Source: Lysobacter antibioticus HS124 (GTDB lineage Bacteria; Pseudomonadota; Gammaproteobacteria; Xanthomonadales; Xanthomonadaceae). Taken from it: a DNA stretch of 36,163 bases. The DNA lies in NCBI RefSeq assembly GCF_000336385.2, contig NZ_HG424546.1:41633-77795 (forward strand). Reading direction: 5' to 3'. Within the stretch, counting starts at the first letter, position 1; each line of letters starts with the position of its first letter. Of this stretch, positions 8,096 through 16,390 are shown one piece after another. Under the pieces are notes generated by a model that did no database searches, was not told the DNA's origin, and saw nothing but the letters and a program-made list of their open reading frames with translations. A program made the translations under genes and the position numbers.

Positions 8096-9210
8096 GCGCC
8101 GGCCCGGTCGGGCGCGGTGCGGCCAGGGCGGCCGCATGGATCGCCGCAGGCGCCCTCGCCGGCCCCGCGCCTGCCGCCCCGCCGACCGACGCGCACACCC
8201 TGCTCGAACGCCTGGCCGACCGGATCGCCGCCCTGCCCGCCGACGAGCCGATGCCGGTCGACCGAACGCTGGAGCCTTACCTCGACCGCAGCGGGATCGC
8301 GCTGCGGGTCGAACAGGACGACGACGCCCGTACACTCCAGCGCAAGCGCCCGCCGGGCCTGTCCGATGCGGAATGGCGGGCCTTCGTCGAGGCCTGGAGC
8401 GCCGGCGCGATCGCGGTCGAATCGGAGAGCGGCGGCGCCGCCCTGACCTTCCTGGACTTGGACGAAGACGGCCGACGCGACCTGATCCTGGATCAGTACG
8501 TCGGCGGCACCGGCTTGTATTCGTACCTTTCGACCCTGCGCAACGACCCGGCAACGGGGTACACCGACGGCGGCGCGACGTTCTCGATCAACGGCCGCGG
8601 CGGCGACCAGGCGGTGTATTGGCTGCGCATCGACGGTCGCAGTTACGTCGCTTACCGCGACAGCGTGTACGGGCGCGATACGCTGACCTTGCAGCGGCCG
8701 ATGACGCCGGCGCCGGTCGCGGCCGCGACGCGGCCGGCGCTGGTGGTGCGTTACCGCTATCGTCATCGGGTCCTGCCAGCGACCGCGGACGCGCGCCGCG
8801 ACGATGCCGTGCAGACGGCGCTCGACGCCGATGCGGATTTCGCCGCCGCCGCCGATGGCGCCTTGGCCGAGGTACGACTGCATCGCGACGGCAGCCAGCG
8901 TCTGCCCGACCCCGAAGCGCGTTGCCCGGCGCCGCCGGGCACGCCGGCCGACGAGGACGTCTGGCCCTGGCACGGCGCCGGCCATTACAGCTTCGACTTC
9001 GCCGCGATCGCGCGCGTGCGCACGCCCCGCGCCTGCTACGCGGCGACAGTCATCGCCTTTCGCAGCAGCTATCTGAAGTCCCACGCCGACTGTTGCATGC
9101 TGTGGGTGCAGACCGCGCCCGGCGACGCCATCGCCGAGCGTCCGCTGCACACGCAGCGCTGGCGCGAGGAGATCGCGGTCGAATGGGTCGATGCGGGCGA
9201 CGGGGAATAG
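8092..9210 (+). CDS. Predicted exported protein of unknown function
   Basis: A 372-residue protein starting at GTG 8092 inside the tag stop codon. The N-terminus has an Ala-rich hydrophobic stretch ending in GPAPAAPPTDA, consistent with a Sec signal peptide of about 28 residues. Around residues 120-135 there is FLDLDEDGRRDLILDQY, a DxDxDG calcium-loop-like or VCBS/FG-GAP-like segment. Four cysteines lie in the second half, including a CC pair in SHADCCMLW. I do not recognise the family. The GTGA overlap suggests co-translation with tag, but a functional link is doubtful. The next gene, a DUF4153-like protein, carries a similar DxDxDG segment near its C-terminus. Confidence 0.7.
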   Translation: MSAGPVGRGAARAAAWIAAGALAGPAPAAPPTDAHTLLERLADRIAALPADEPMPVDRTLEPYLDRSGIALRVEQDDDARTLQRKRPPGLSDAEWRAFVEAWSAGAIAVESESGGAALTFLDLDEDGRRDLILDQYVGGTGLYSYLSTLRNDPATGYTDGGATFSINGRGGDQAVYWLRIDGRSYVAYRDSVYGRDTLTLQRPMTPAPVAAATRPALVVRYRYRHRVLPATADARRDDAVQTALDADADFAAAADGALAEVRLHRDGSQRLPDPEARCPAPPGTPADEDVWPWHGAGHYSFDFAAIARVRTPRACYAATVIAFRSSYLKSHADCCMLWVQTAPGDAIAERPLHTQRWREEIAVEWVDAGDGE

Positions 9211-9521
9211 GCGCCGACGGGCGATCTCCGCTTCGCCAGCCACCCGCCTCCGCTCCGATCGCTGCCGACAGGCCTCGCCCCCGCAGCTCGCCGCCCGTCG
9301 GCAAAGCAGCTCGAGGTTCTGTCCCACGGTGAAAAGGGGGCATGGCGATTTGCTGGTGTTCCGCCCATCATCCCCCGCCCCAGGCCGTTCGCCCCTGCTG
9401 CGCGGAGAAGTTCGGAACCCGAACTGATCTACCATGGCCGGGCACGTCATGGACGACATCGCGACCGCGCCTTCCGGGCCGGCGCACCAGTGCGTCGTCC
9501 GCGCCACCGCCAGGATCCAGG
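9211..9521 (+). promoter_or_regulatory. Gene-free 311 bases with one short inverted repeat
   Basis: No convincing coding frame is present. The only structure noticed is AGTTCGG-aac-CCGAACT at 9409-9425, a seven-base-arm inverted repeat about 97 bases before the next start. It could be an operator or chance in such GC-rich DNA. Confidence 0.3.
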
Positions 9522-11345
9522 ATGCTCCCGTCGCCCGCACTGCCCCGCTCCACCCGCTGGTTCATCGTCGCCGTCGCCGCGCTGCAAGGCCTGGCCCTGT
9601 ACGCCACCGGCAAATACGCCGCGGCACTCGGCGGCAGCGGCTTGCCGATCGCCTTGTATGCGTTGCTGCTGGCGGTACCCGGCGCGATGCTGCTGAGCGT
9701 GCAGCGACTGCGCGACCCGCGCTTCTGGCAACACGCCGTCGGCCTGAGCCTGATCGTCGCCGTACTCGGCGCCTGGGCCGCCTGGAGCGCCACCGGCGCG
9801 CCGCAGCTGGAAACCGACACCGTGCTGGCGCCGTTCGCGGTCAGCCTCGCCATCGCCTGGTTCGTCGCCCTGCCCTATCTGCAATGCCGGATCGAACACG
9901 GGCGCTGGTGCGCCCCGTATCCGGCACTGTTCGAGCACGGCTGGCAGAACGCGCTGACCCTGGCTCTGACCGGCGTTTTCGTCGCCATCTGCTGGGGCGT
10001 ACTCGGGCTGTGCGCGATGCTGTTCAAGCTGATCGGCATCGACGTGTTCGCCGAGTTGTTCTCGCAGCCGGGCTTCGCCTGGCCGGTCAGCGGCCTGATG
10101 GCCGGCCTCGGCCTGCTCGTCGGCCGCACCCAGCAAAAGCCGGTGCAGATCGCGCGCCAGGTGCTGTTCGCGATCTTCAAGGGCCTGCTGCCGTTGCTGG
10201 CCCTGGTCGCGGTGCTGTTCGTGCTGAGCCTGCCGTTCACCGGCCTGGAAGCGCTGTGGCGCACGCGCGCGGCGACCGTGATCCTGATGTGCGTGATCGC
10301 GTTGCTGGTGCTGTTCGTCAACGCCGTGTTCCAGGACGGCAGCGGCGAGCCGCCGTATCCGCGCGCGCTGCGCCGGGTGGTGGACGCCGCTTTGCTGAGC
10401 CTGCCGGTGTACGCCGGGCTGGGCTTGTACGCGCTCGGCCTGCGCATCGTCCAGTACGGCTGGACCGCCGACCGCTTCTGGGCCCTGCTGGCCTCGGTGC
10501 TGCTGGCCGCCTACGCCTGCGGCTACGCCTGGGCCGCGCTGCGCCCGCGCCGCGGCTGGCTGCACGGCATCGCCCGGGTCAACGTGGCGGTGTCGCTGAT
10601 CGCGCTGGCGTTGGCGGTCGCGGCCAATTCGCTGCTGCTGGACCCGCACCGGCTCAGCGTCGGCGACCAGCTCGCGCGCCTGCGCGACGGCCGCGCCACG
10701 GTCGTCGATTTCGATCTCAAGCATCTGCGCTTCCACAGCGGCCGCCGCGGCTATCAGGCCTTGCTCGCGCTGCGCAGCGAACCCAAGTTCGCCGCCCCGG
10801 CCGCGCGCGACGCGCTCGCCCAGGCGATCGCGATGGAGAGCCCCTGGTACAGCCCCGCGGATCTGCGCGAGCAGGCCCCGCGCACCGCCGCCAACGCCTT
10901 GCAAAGGATCGCGCGCGCGCCCGGCGTCGACCCGGTCGAACCGGCCTGGCTGCAAGCGGTGCTGGAGCGCAAGCTGTCCGCGCCCGACTGCCTGCGCGAG
11001 GACGCGCGCTGCGTGCTGATGGCGCCGGACCTGGACCGCGACGGCATGCGCGAGTACCTGCTGTGCGAAATCGAGGAATACGGCTCGACCTGCACCCTCT
11101 ACGCCCTCGACGGCGGGCGCTGGGCCGTGGCCGCGCGCAGCTTCATCGGCACCCGCGAGCGCGGGACCGAGGCGCTGGAGGCGGCGATGCGGGCCGGCAG
11201 GGTCAAGGCGGTGCCGCCGCGCTGGCCGGAGCTGCGCTTCGGCGACGGCAAGCCGTTCTCGCTGAACGAAGACACCTCACCCCAGCGCAGCGAGCCGGTC
11301 GATCCGGCCGCGCTGCAGCGTTTGCAGGGCGCGCCGCGCCGCTGA
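9522..11345 (+). CDS. DUF4153-like multi-pass inner-membrane protein
   Basis: A 607-residue protein. Residues 1 to about 385 contain roughly ten to twelve hydrophobic segments, and the last 200 or so residues are soluble. The pattern, including FKLIGIDVFAELFSQPGF and the loop with GLEALWRTRAA, is typical of proteins annotated DUF4153, whose function is unknown. The C-terminal region has APDLDRDGMREYLLCEI, an Asp-rich loop that may bind a metal. The ATG at 9522 is chosen because the first membrane helix begins about 12 residues later and AGGATCCAGG precedes it. The frame is open further upstream, but without membrane or family character. It ends 13 bases before the convergent Rieske gene. Confidence 0.75.
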   Translation: MLPSPALPRSTRWFIVAVAALQGLALYATGKYAAALGGSGLPIALYALLLAVPGAMLLSVQRLRDPRFWQHAVGLSLIVAVLGAWAAWSATGAPQLETDTVLAPFAVSLAIAWFVALPYLQCRIEHGRWCAPYPALFEHGWQNALTLALTGVFVAICWGVLGLCAMLFKLIGIDVFAELFSQPGFAWPVSGLMAGLGLLVGRTQQKPVQIARQVLFAIFKGLLPLLALVAVLFVLSLPFTGLEALWRTRAATVILMCVIALLVLFVNAVFQDGSGEPPYPRALRRVVDAALLSLPVYAGLGLYALGLRIVQYGWTADRFWALLASVLLAAYACGYAWAALRPRRGWLHGIARVNVAVSLIALALAVAANSLLLDPHRLSVGDQLARLRDGRATVVDFDLKHLRFHSGRRGYQALLALRSEPKFAAPAARDALAQAIAMESPWYSPADLREQAPRTAANALQRIARAPGVDPVEPAWLQAVLERKLSAPDCLREDARCVLMAPDLDRDGMREYLLCEIEEYGSTCTLYALDGGRWAVAARSFIGTRERGTEALEAAMRAGRVKAVPPRWPELRFGDGKPFSLNEDTSPQRSEPVDPAALQRLQGAPRR

Positions 11346-11358
11346 GCGCGCGGCGCGG

Positions 11359-12369
11359 TCACAACCGCATGCGCACCTCGCGCGGTACCGCCGGCGGTAC
11401 CGCGCCGCTGTGCCAGAACGCTTCGACCCAGGGCCGCACCAGATCGAGTTCGGTCGAAGCGCCGCGCACGCCGGGAAAGCGGCGCAGGTTGGCCGACTGC
11501 AAACCGAGCATGCGCGCGTCCTGGTCGTTGACCCGTTTCAGAAACGGCCACACCAGCCGCCGCACCAGCCAGGCCGGCGCCCAGCGGTTCTCCACGTGCA
11601 GGCTGGCGAACACCGCCGTGGACGCCGCGCTTTCCGGGCTGAAATGCAGGCTGATCCGCACCGTGCCGCCGTTGCGGTAGCGATACTCGATCTGCGCGCT
11701 GCCGGGCGCGTCGAAGCGTGCCCGTTCGCTGTCGCGCGGCGACTCGAACAGCCGGTACAGCAATCCCGACTGCTGCGGCTGGCCGTGATAGCCCACCTCG
11801 AACCCGTCCGCGTTCGGCATGAATCGCGCCAGCACCTCGCTGCGCGCACCGCCGCGACGGACCAGGCCGGGATGGATCCAGTGCGTGTGCAACGGGTCGA
11901 GGAAGTTCTCGATCGCATCGACCACGTGCGCCGGCCAGCGGGTCTGCCACAGGAAGCGCCGCGAATCCGGGCCGAACTCCCGCACCAGCGGCGCCAATTC
12001 GCCCTCGTCGCGGCCGTCCAGGCGCAACCAGATCAGGTCGTCGTGCTCGCGCACGGCGATGCGGCGCACGCGCACCGACGGCAACGCGGCCTCGGGCGAC
12101 AAGCCGGGGATCTCGCACAAGCGGCCGTCGCGGTCGAAGCGCCAGCCGTGATACGGGCAGGCCAGCCCGTCGCCGGTCGCGCACCCGGCCGACAACGGCG
12201 CGTGCCGGTGCGGGCAGCGGTCTTCCAGGGCGAAGGCCTGGCCATCGCCGGTGCGCGCCAGCACCACCGGCCGGTCGAGCAAGCGCACCGCGACCGGCGT
12301 GCGCCGCAGCCGCTCGGCGCACAGCGCGGCGAACCAGCGCGAGGCATGGCTGGGGTGCCAGTCGATCAT
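11359..12369 (-). CDS. Rieske [2Fe-2S] aromatic-ring-hydroxylating oxygenase, alpha-type
   Basis: A 336-residue oxygenase. The Rieske cluster ligands are Cys52, His54, Cys71 and His74 in CPHRHAPL...CPYHGWRF. The mononuclear iron site is Asn154/Asp157/His160/His165 in ENFLDPLHTHWIHPG. The length and single-component look resemble the VanA/PaO-like group that depends on a separate reductase. No reductase or ferredoxin gene is adjacent, so electrons must come from elsewhere. It is the last gene of a minus-strand operon with an acyltransferase 16 bases upstream and an ATP-grasp gene before that. The most likely job is oxidation of whatever those two enzymes build. The substrate is unknown. Confidence 0.85.
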   Translation of the reverse strand: MIDWHPSHASRWFAALCAERLRRTPVAVRLLDRPVVLARTGDGQAFALEDRCPHRHAPLSAGCATGDGLACPYHGWRFDRDGRLCEIPGLSPEAALPSVRVRRIAVREHDDLIWLRLDGRDEGELAPLVREFGPDSRRFLWQTRWPAHVVDAIENFLDPLHTHWIHPGLVRRGGARSEVLARFMPNADGFEVGYHGQPQQSGLLYRLFESPRDSERARFDAPGSAQIEYRYRNGGTVRISLHFSPESAASTAVFASLHVENRWAPAWLVRRLVWPFLKRVNDQDARMLGLQSANLRRFPGVRGASTELDLVRPWVEAFWHSGAVPPAVPREVRMRL

Positions 12370-12385
12370 CGCGCGCCCTCGCCGC

Positions 12386-13498
12386 TCACAGCGCGAACCG
12401 ACGCATGATCGGCACGCCGATGTGCTGCGTCGCCGCGGCCAGGAAGGCGATCGCGCGCCGGGTCGCGCGCGGCAGGTGCCGCGCATACACCGCGCTGTAC
12501 TCGATCGCCGGCTCGCCGCCGCGCAAACGCTTGAAATGCGCCGCGCCGGCGCTGAAATTGATCGTCTCGCCGCTGCGCAGCGCGTGCTCGAAGGTGCAGG
12601 CGGTGGCCAGCCGATACAGCCCCTCGCGCCGCGGCCGGCCGGTGTCGTAGCCCACGATCGGCGTGGTCAGACAGCCGCCGAGACGGAACTGCCCGGCCAC
12701 GCACAGCAGTTGCCCGTCTCGGTCGCGGAAGCCGTCGAAATGCAGCAGTCCCTGGCGGTGCCATTGGCGCATGAACTCGGCGCGATAGTGCGGGTTGCAG
12801 GCCGAATACTTGTCCAGGTACAGGCGCCGGTACAAGTGGGCGATGCGTTCGTAATCGGCCTCGCCGATCTCGCCGTTGCCGGCGCGTCCCGGATGCTTGG
12901 CCGCCAGGCGCAAGTCCATCGCCAGGTTGTGGCGCCGCCGCGCCAGGCTAGCCACGTCGCGGTACAGATACACTTGACGGCTGCCGATCAGTTCGAAGCC
13001 CAGCGCTTGCAACTGCGCCAGCCAGTCGCCGTGCTCGCGCTCGTTGAGCGAGCGCAGCCACAGCGCATGCCGCGGCCAACGCTGGCGCGCGGCGTCGAGC
13101 AACTGTCGCAGCGGCGTCGCCGCCAGCGGCGGATACAGATTGGTCGACAGCAGCCAGTTGTTGATGGCGACGGCTCGGTCGATCCGCGCCCGCTGCAGAC
13201 GCCGTGCGCCGAACCGACCCAGTGCGCGCAACGCCGGCGCGGCCCAGGACGGCGCGTAGCGCACCGCCTCTTCGGCAGCGTAGTCGGCATAGGCGGTGCG
13301 CGGCGAGCAGACCCAGGCATTGCCCGGCTCGTCTTCGTTGATCGTCGCCGGCAGGCTCAGCTCGCCCACATTCAACATCTCGACCCGAGTGGCGAGATTG
13401 GCGATATAACGTTGCGAGTCGCTGCCGACGTGCAACTGCGCGAACGCCGCCGACGCGCGATTGAACTCATCCACCGCGCCCGTCGTCGCCGCGCTCAT
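12386..13498 (-). CDS. FemAB/GNAT-fold acyltransferase-like protein
   Basis: A 370-residue protein that I assign cautiously to the acyl-CoA N-acyltransferase (GNAT/FemAB) fold. Suggestive parts are the long N-terminal half with YLYRDVASLARRRHN, the central LHFDGFRDRDGQLLCVAG strand pair, and TINFSAGAAHFKRLRGGEP near the end, which resembles the FxxGxxxYKxRxG ending of FemAB-like enzymes. These attach amino acids or acyl groups to amines. The ATG at 13498 overlaps the stop of the ATP-grasp gene (ATGA), which sets the start and implies coupled translation. An in-frame ATG at 13525 would lie inside that gene. No signal peptide is seen, so it acts in the cytoplasm. Confidence 0.65.
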   Translation of the reverse strand: MSAATTGAVDEFNRASAAFAQLHVGSDSQRYIANLATRVEMLNVGELSLPATINEDEPGNAWVCSPRTAYADYAAEEAVRYAPSWAAPALRALGRFGARRLQRARIDRAVAINNWLLSTNLYPPLAATPLRQLLDAARQRWPRHALWLRSLNEREHGDWLAQLQALGFELIGSRQVYLYRDVASLARRRHNLAMDLRLAAKHPGRAGNGEIGEADYERIAHLYRRLYLDKYSACNPHYRAEFMRQWHRQGLLHFDGFRDRDGQLLCVAGQFRLGGCLTTPIVGYDTGRPRREGLYRLATACTFEHALRSGETINFSAGAAHFKRLRGGEPAIEYSAVYARHLPRATRRAIAFLAAATQHIGVPIMRRFAL

Positions 13499-14652
13499 AG
13501 CTCGGGCAGGTCCTCGCCGTCCCATTCGATATCACGCGTCGCCGCCTCGCGCAGGCTGCAGCCGCGACGCAGGGCGACGCCGGCATAGGCCGCCACGTCG
13601 ACCAGCGCGCCCAGGGGCGGCGCGGGGTCGCCGCGCACCGACAGCACGTCCTCGGCGCGCGCCCAGTCGCGCCGCCACCGCGCACCGCGGCCGTCGCGCA
13701 ACGCCTGCGCCAGCCCGGGCCCGAGCATGATCGGCGCGATCATCCGCGCCCGGCCCGCGCCCGCATCCACGCAGGCCATGTCCGCACCCATCAGCGCCGC
13801 CGGCAGCGGCGCACCGGGCACGAACACATGCACGCCGCTGACCGCGCGCGGATTGCATTCCAGCACGGTCGGCACGCCGTCTTCGCCGACGATCCAGTCG
13901 AAGGAAATCTGCCCGCTGAAGCCCAGCTTGGCGACAAAGCGCTCGACGAACGCGCGGATCGCCGGGGTCGGCTGCGGATCGAAATAGAAGCTGGAACTGC
14001 GCGCCAGCCGGTACGCCGGCCGATACACCGCGTGCGCCAGCAGCCGGCCACGGTCCGCAATGCCGTAGGAGCACAGTTCGGTGCCAGCGTGGAAACGCTG
14101 CGCGACCCAGGTCTGGCCCAGCCCCAGCGGTGGGGCATCGGTCGGCAGCCCGTCCGGGTACAGGCGCACATGCACGCCGAAGCGCGAGTACTCCGGCTTC
14201 AGCACCAACGGCGCACCGCCGGCCCAGTCGCGCGCCTGCTGCATGCTTGTCACCGCGGCGCTGTCCGGCACGCGCGCGCCGCAGTCCCGTGCCAACTCGA
14301 GAAACCGCCGCTTGCTGTGCAGGGCGCGCAGGGTATCGAAATCGTCGGCCAGCACCCGCACCGAACGCGGCAGCGCCTGGCGGTAGCGCGAGACGGTGAA
14401 GACCTCCTCGCAGGTCGGCACGATCAGGTCGATGCGCTGCGCCGCGGCGATGCGCGACAGCGCGGCGACGAAACCGGCCGCGTCGCCACGCGGCGACGGC
14501 AGCCGGTGCGCCCGGAACACCGCGTTCGACCAGGCCCCGAGCCGGCACGACACGCTGTCGGCGACGTGCACCGTCCACGCCGCATGGGCGAAGCTGCGCG
14601 CCAGTTCCAGAGCCGCCGGAGCGCGCGGCCCCAGGATCAATACATTCGCCAT
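13495..14652 (-). CDS. ATP-grasp ligase, first gene of a three-gene operon
   Basis: A 385-residue ATP-grasp enzyme that probably joins a carboxylate to an amine or thiol through an acyl phosphate. The N-terminal domain starts with VLILGPRAPAALELARSF. The ATP-binding lysine is in LVLKPEYSRFG (Lys152), and the metal-binding end is FDWIVGEDGVPTVLECNPR, with Glu265 and Asn267 as likely Mg2+ ligands. The fold resembles carbamoyl-phosphate-synthase-like and D-Ala-D-Ala-ligase-like enzymes, not a named housekeeping ligase. After the ATP-grasp core come about 100 residues of unrecognised sequence. With an acyltransferase and a Rieske oxygenase downstream, a role in making a modified amino acid or small peptide is plausible but unproven. 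Confidence 0.82.
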   Translation of the reverse strand: MANVLILGPRAPAALELARSFAHAAWTVHVADSVSCRLGAWSNAVFRAHRLPSPRGDAAGFVAALSRIAAAQRIDLIVPTCEEVFTVSRYRQALPRSVRVLADDFDTLRALHSKRRFLELARDCGARVPDSAAVTSMQQARDWAGGAPLVLKPEYSRFGVHVRLYPDGLPTDAPPLGLGQTWVAQRFHAGTELCSYGIADRGRLLAHAVYRPAYRLARSSSFYFDPQPTPAIRAFVERFVAKLGFSGQISFDWIVGEDGVPTVLECNPRAVSGVHVFVPGAPLPAALMGADMACVDAGAGRARMIAPIMLGPGLAQALRDGRGARWRRDWARAEDVLSVRGDPAPPLGALVDVAAYAGVALRRGCSLREAATRDIEWDGEDLPEL

Positions 14653-15003
14653 CGTCCATCCCGGCCGGCACGGCGCCGGTGGTTCGCTATCGCCTCATCG
14701 CCGGCATCCCGCGCGGCAGGTGCATTAGGCAACAGGGCGACGGAAATGGGAACGCGCTGCGGACTGCGGCCCGGTGCGGATGCGGCCGCGACCGCCGTGG
14801 CGAAACCAGACCGACGCCCCGCTCCGGCCGCGACGGCTCGCTCGGCATGGCCGGGTTCGCCCGCTGCGCCTAGGGTCGGCCCCAGATACCCGCCGCCCCC
14901 TTCAGGGCGTAGCCTGAAGATCGACTGAAAACGTTTTCATACGAGGCAAGGCATACGAGGCAAGGCCGGCGCGAAGCCGGACTCATCCAGGGAGGAACCG
15001 CTC
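14653..15003 (+). promoter_or_regulatory. Divergent intergenic region with LacI/cre-like operator and tandem 14-mer
   Basis: This 351-base gap separates the ATP-grasp operon (minus) from the strand-rich protein gene (plus). It holds the perfect palindrome TGAAAACGTTTTCA at 14926-14939, immediately followed by two exact tandem copies of ATACGAGGCAAGGC at 14939-14952 and 14953-14966. A strong ribosome binding site, GGAGGA at 14991-14996, follows. The palindrome fits the TGNAANCGNTTNCA pattern used by LacI/GalR-family regulators. A weak -35/-10 pair (CTGAAG at 14914, TCATAC at 14937) would overlap it, so binding could block transcription to the right. No LacI gene is in the window. The ATP-grasp side shows no clear promoter. 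Confidence 0.55.
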
Positions 15004-15918
15004 ATGGCAGACGCAAGTTCCGGCGTATCGGGCGCTTCATCGCGGGACTCGGCCAGCTCAGCGAGCTCGGCGCAACACACCCAGGCCGCCAACGAAGTCG
15101 CCGAATCGCAGCTGGCCGAGGCCATCTCCGCGCTCGGCGGGGTCCCCACGCCCTCGCTGGTCGAAGCCGCACCGGTCGACCTCAGCATCGCGGTCAGCGC
15201 GCTGTCGCAACTCAACGCGATGGCGGTCGACACGTCGGCCCTGGACTTCTCGTCCTTGAACGCGCTGGGCGGCGTGGTCTCGACCCCGGCCAACTACGCC
15301 GAAGTCGCGCAAAGCCTGCCGGTCGCGCCCGCGGTCGAAGAATTCAACGTGTTCTCGCCCAGCTTCGCCATCACCGGCTTCGACCCGGCCGACATCGCCA
15401 ACGCCGACATCAACGCCATCGGCCTGGAACTCGGCCTGAGCTACGACGGCAACCTCACCGGCGCCCTGTCCGCGACCTACGCCCCGGCTCCGGGCACGGT
15501 GACCGTGCAAGGCCACATCGGCGTCGCCGACGCCTTCGACTCGGCCCGCTTCGGCTTCACCGCCGGCCCCTTCGGCAACGGCGCCACGCCCAGCCTGGGC
15601 CTCAACGCCGCCGCCCACCTCGACCTCGGCACGGTCAACGCCTTCGACCTCAACGCCGCGATCCACTTCGACCCCAACGGCCTGCGCAACGCCAACGTCA
15701 ACGCGACGCTGACCCACGAAATCGACGAGGCCCTGGACGCCTACGCCCAGGGCGGCCTCAACTTCGATCACGACGGCTTGCAAAGCCTCAGCGGCGGTAC
15801 CGGCCTGCGTTTCGACCAGGGCGGCGTGTCGTGGAGCTTGGGCGGGTTCGGCCGGGTGGATGCGCGAACGGGGGATGCGACGGGGGGAGTTCGGTTTGAT
15901 GCGCGGGTTAGGTTCTGA
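15004..15918 (+). CDS. Strand-rich protein of unknown function
   Basis: A 304-residue cysteine-free protein. The first 45 residues are rich in Ser, Ala and Gln (SSRDSASSASSAQ) with no hydrophobic signal peptide. From about residue 105 the sequence alternates polar and hydrophobic residues, with frequent Asn, Asp and Gly turns, for example LGLSYDGNLTGALSATY and AAAHLDLGTVNAFDLNAAIHF. It ends in GGVRFDARVRF. Strands of that kind and a terminal Phe are typical of outer-membrane beta-barrels, but the missing signal peptide argues against simple Sec/BAM export. A beta-helix or non-classically secreted protein is possible. The start is firm because GGAGGA is correctly spaced. I do not recognise the family. 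Confidence 0.7.
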   Translation: MADASSGVSGASSRDSASSASSAQHTQAANEVAESQLAEAISALGGVPTPSLVEAAPVDLSIAVSALSQLNAMAVDTSALDFSSLNALGGVVSTPANYAEVAQSLPVAPAVEEFNVFSPSFAITGFDPADIANADINAIGLELGLSYDGNLTGALSATYAPAPGTVTVQGHIGVADAFDSARFGFTAGPFGNGATPSLGLNAAAHLDLGTVNAFDLNAAIHFDPNGLRNANVNATLTHEIDEALDAYAQGGLNFDHDGLQSLSGGTGLRFDQGGVSWSLGGFGRVDARTGDATGGVRFDARVRF

Positions 15919-16011
15919 TCGACGCTGAACGATCGTCCGTTTGAGCGCGAGCTACCGGGGCATGCCAGAAAAGCATCGGACGCGATTGCCGCGTCCAATC
16001 GAGGTCATGCC

Positions 16012-16257
16012 TTACTGCGCTGCGGGATGCTCCGCATTCCATTCCGCCGCAATACGCTCGGGACCTTTCGTCTTCCATTCCCAAGCTTGCTCGATCGTCA
16101 GGCGGCGAATTCCGCTCATGTGCAGATCCGTTGTTCGCGGGTGGCTGCCGTCGATCAAGGAGACTCCCCAGGCAAAGCCCGCTTCGTCGACTCCCAGGCA
16201 TAAGCAGGGGTGGAAGAACACGTCTTCGTAGATGTCCCCGGACTTGACGACGACCAC
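16012..16257 (-). CDS. Small protein of unknown function, immunity-like
   Basis: An 81-residue protein with an ordered, globular-looking sequence: GDIYEDVFFHPCLCLGV, GFAWGVSLIDGSHPRTTDL and LTIEQAWEWKTKGP. It starts at GTG 16257 with GGGAG about six bases before. The DNA appears less GC-rich than the housekeeping genes (by eye). It lies downstream of, and on the same strand as, the RHS toxin-like gene and its Sel1 partner, where spare or orphan immunity genes accumulate in polymorphic toxin loci. That position is the only basis for the suggested role. Confidence 0.6.
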   Translation of the reverse strand: MVVVKSGDIYEDVFFHPCLCLGVDEAGFAWGVSLIDGSHPRTTDLHMSGIRRLTIEQAWEWKTKGPERIAAEWNAEHPAAQ

Positions 16258-16390
16258 TCATTCTCCCAATCAGTACGCACAGAGCTAGCGACGCGTCGTC
16301 GGCCTCACGCAAGTCGGAGGGCTCGAGCACCAGAGCAGCCCTCTACTCATAAAAGCGGCTCTGACCCAGTTTCATCGAGGGCGGCAGTGC

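Noticed and set aside
16340-16375. AAGCGGCTCTGACCCAG, similar to sequence often seen beside REP-associated transposase genes
   Set aside because: Too short and single; no transposase remnant, inverted repeat or target duplication is visible.
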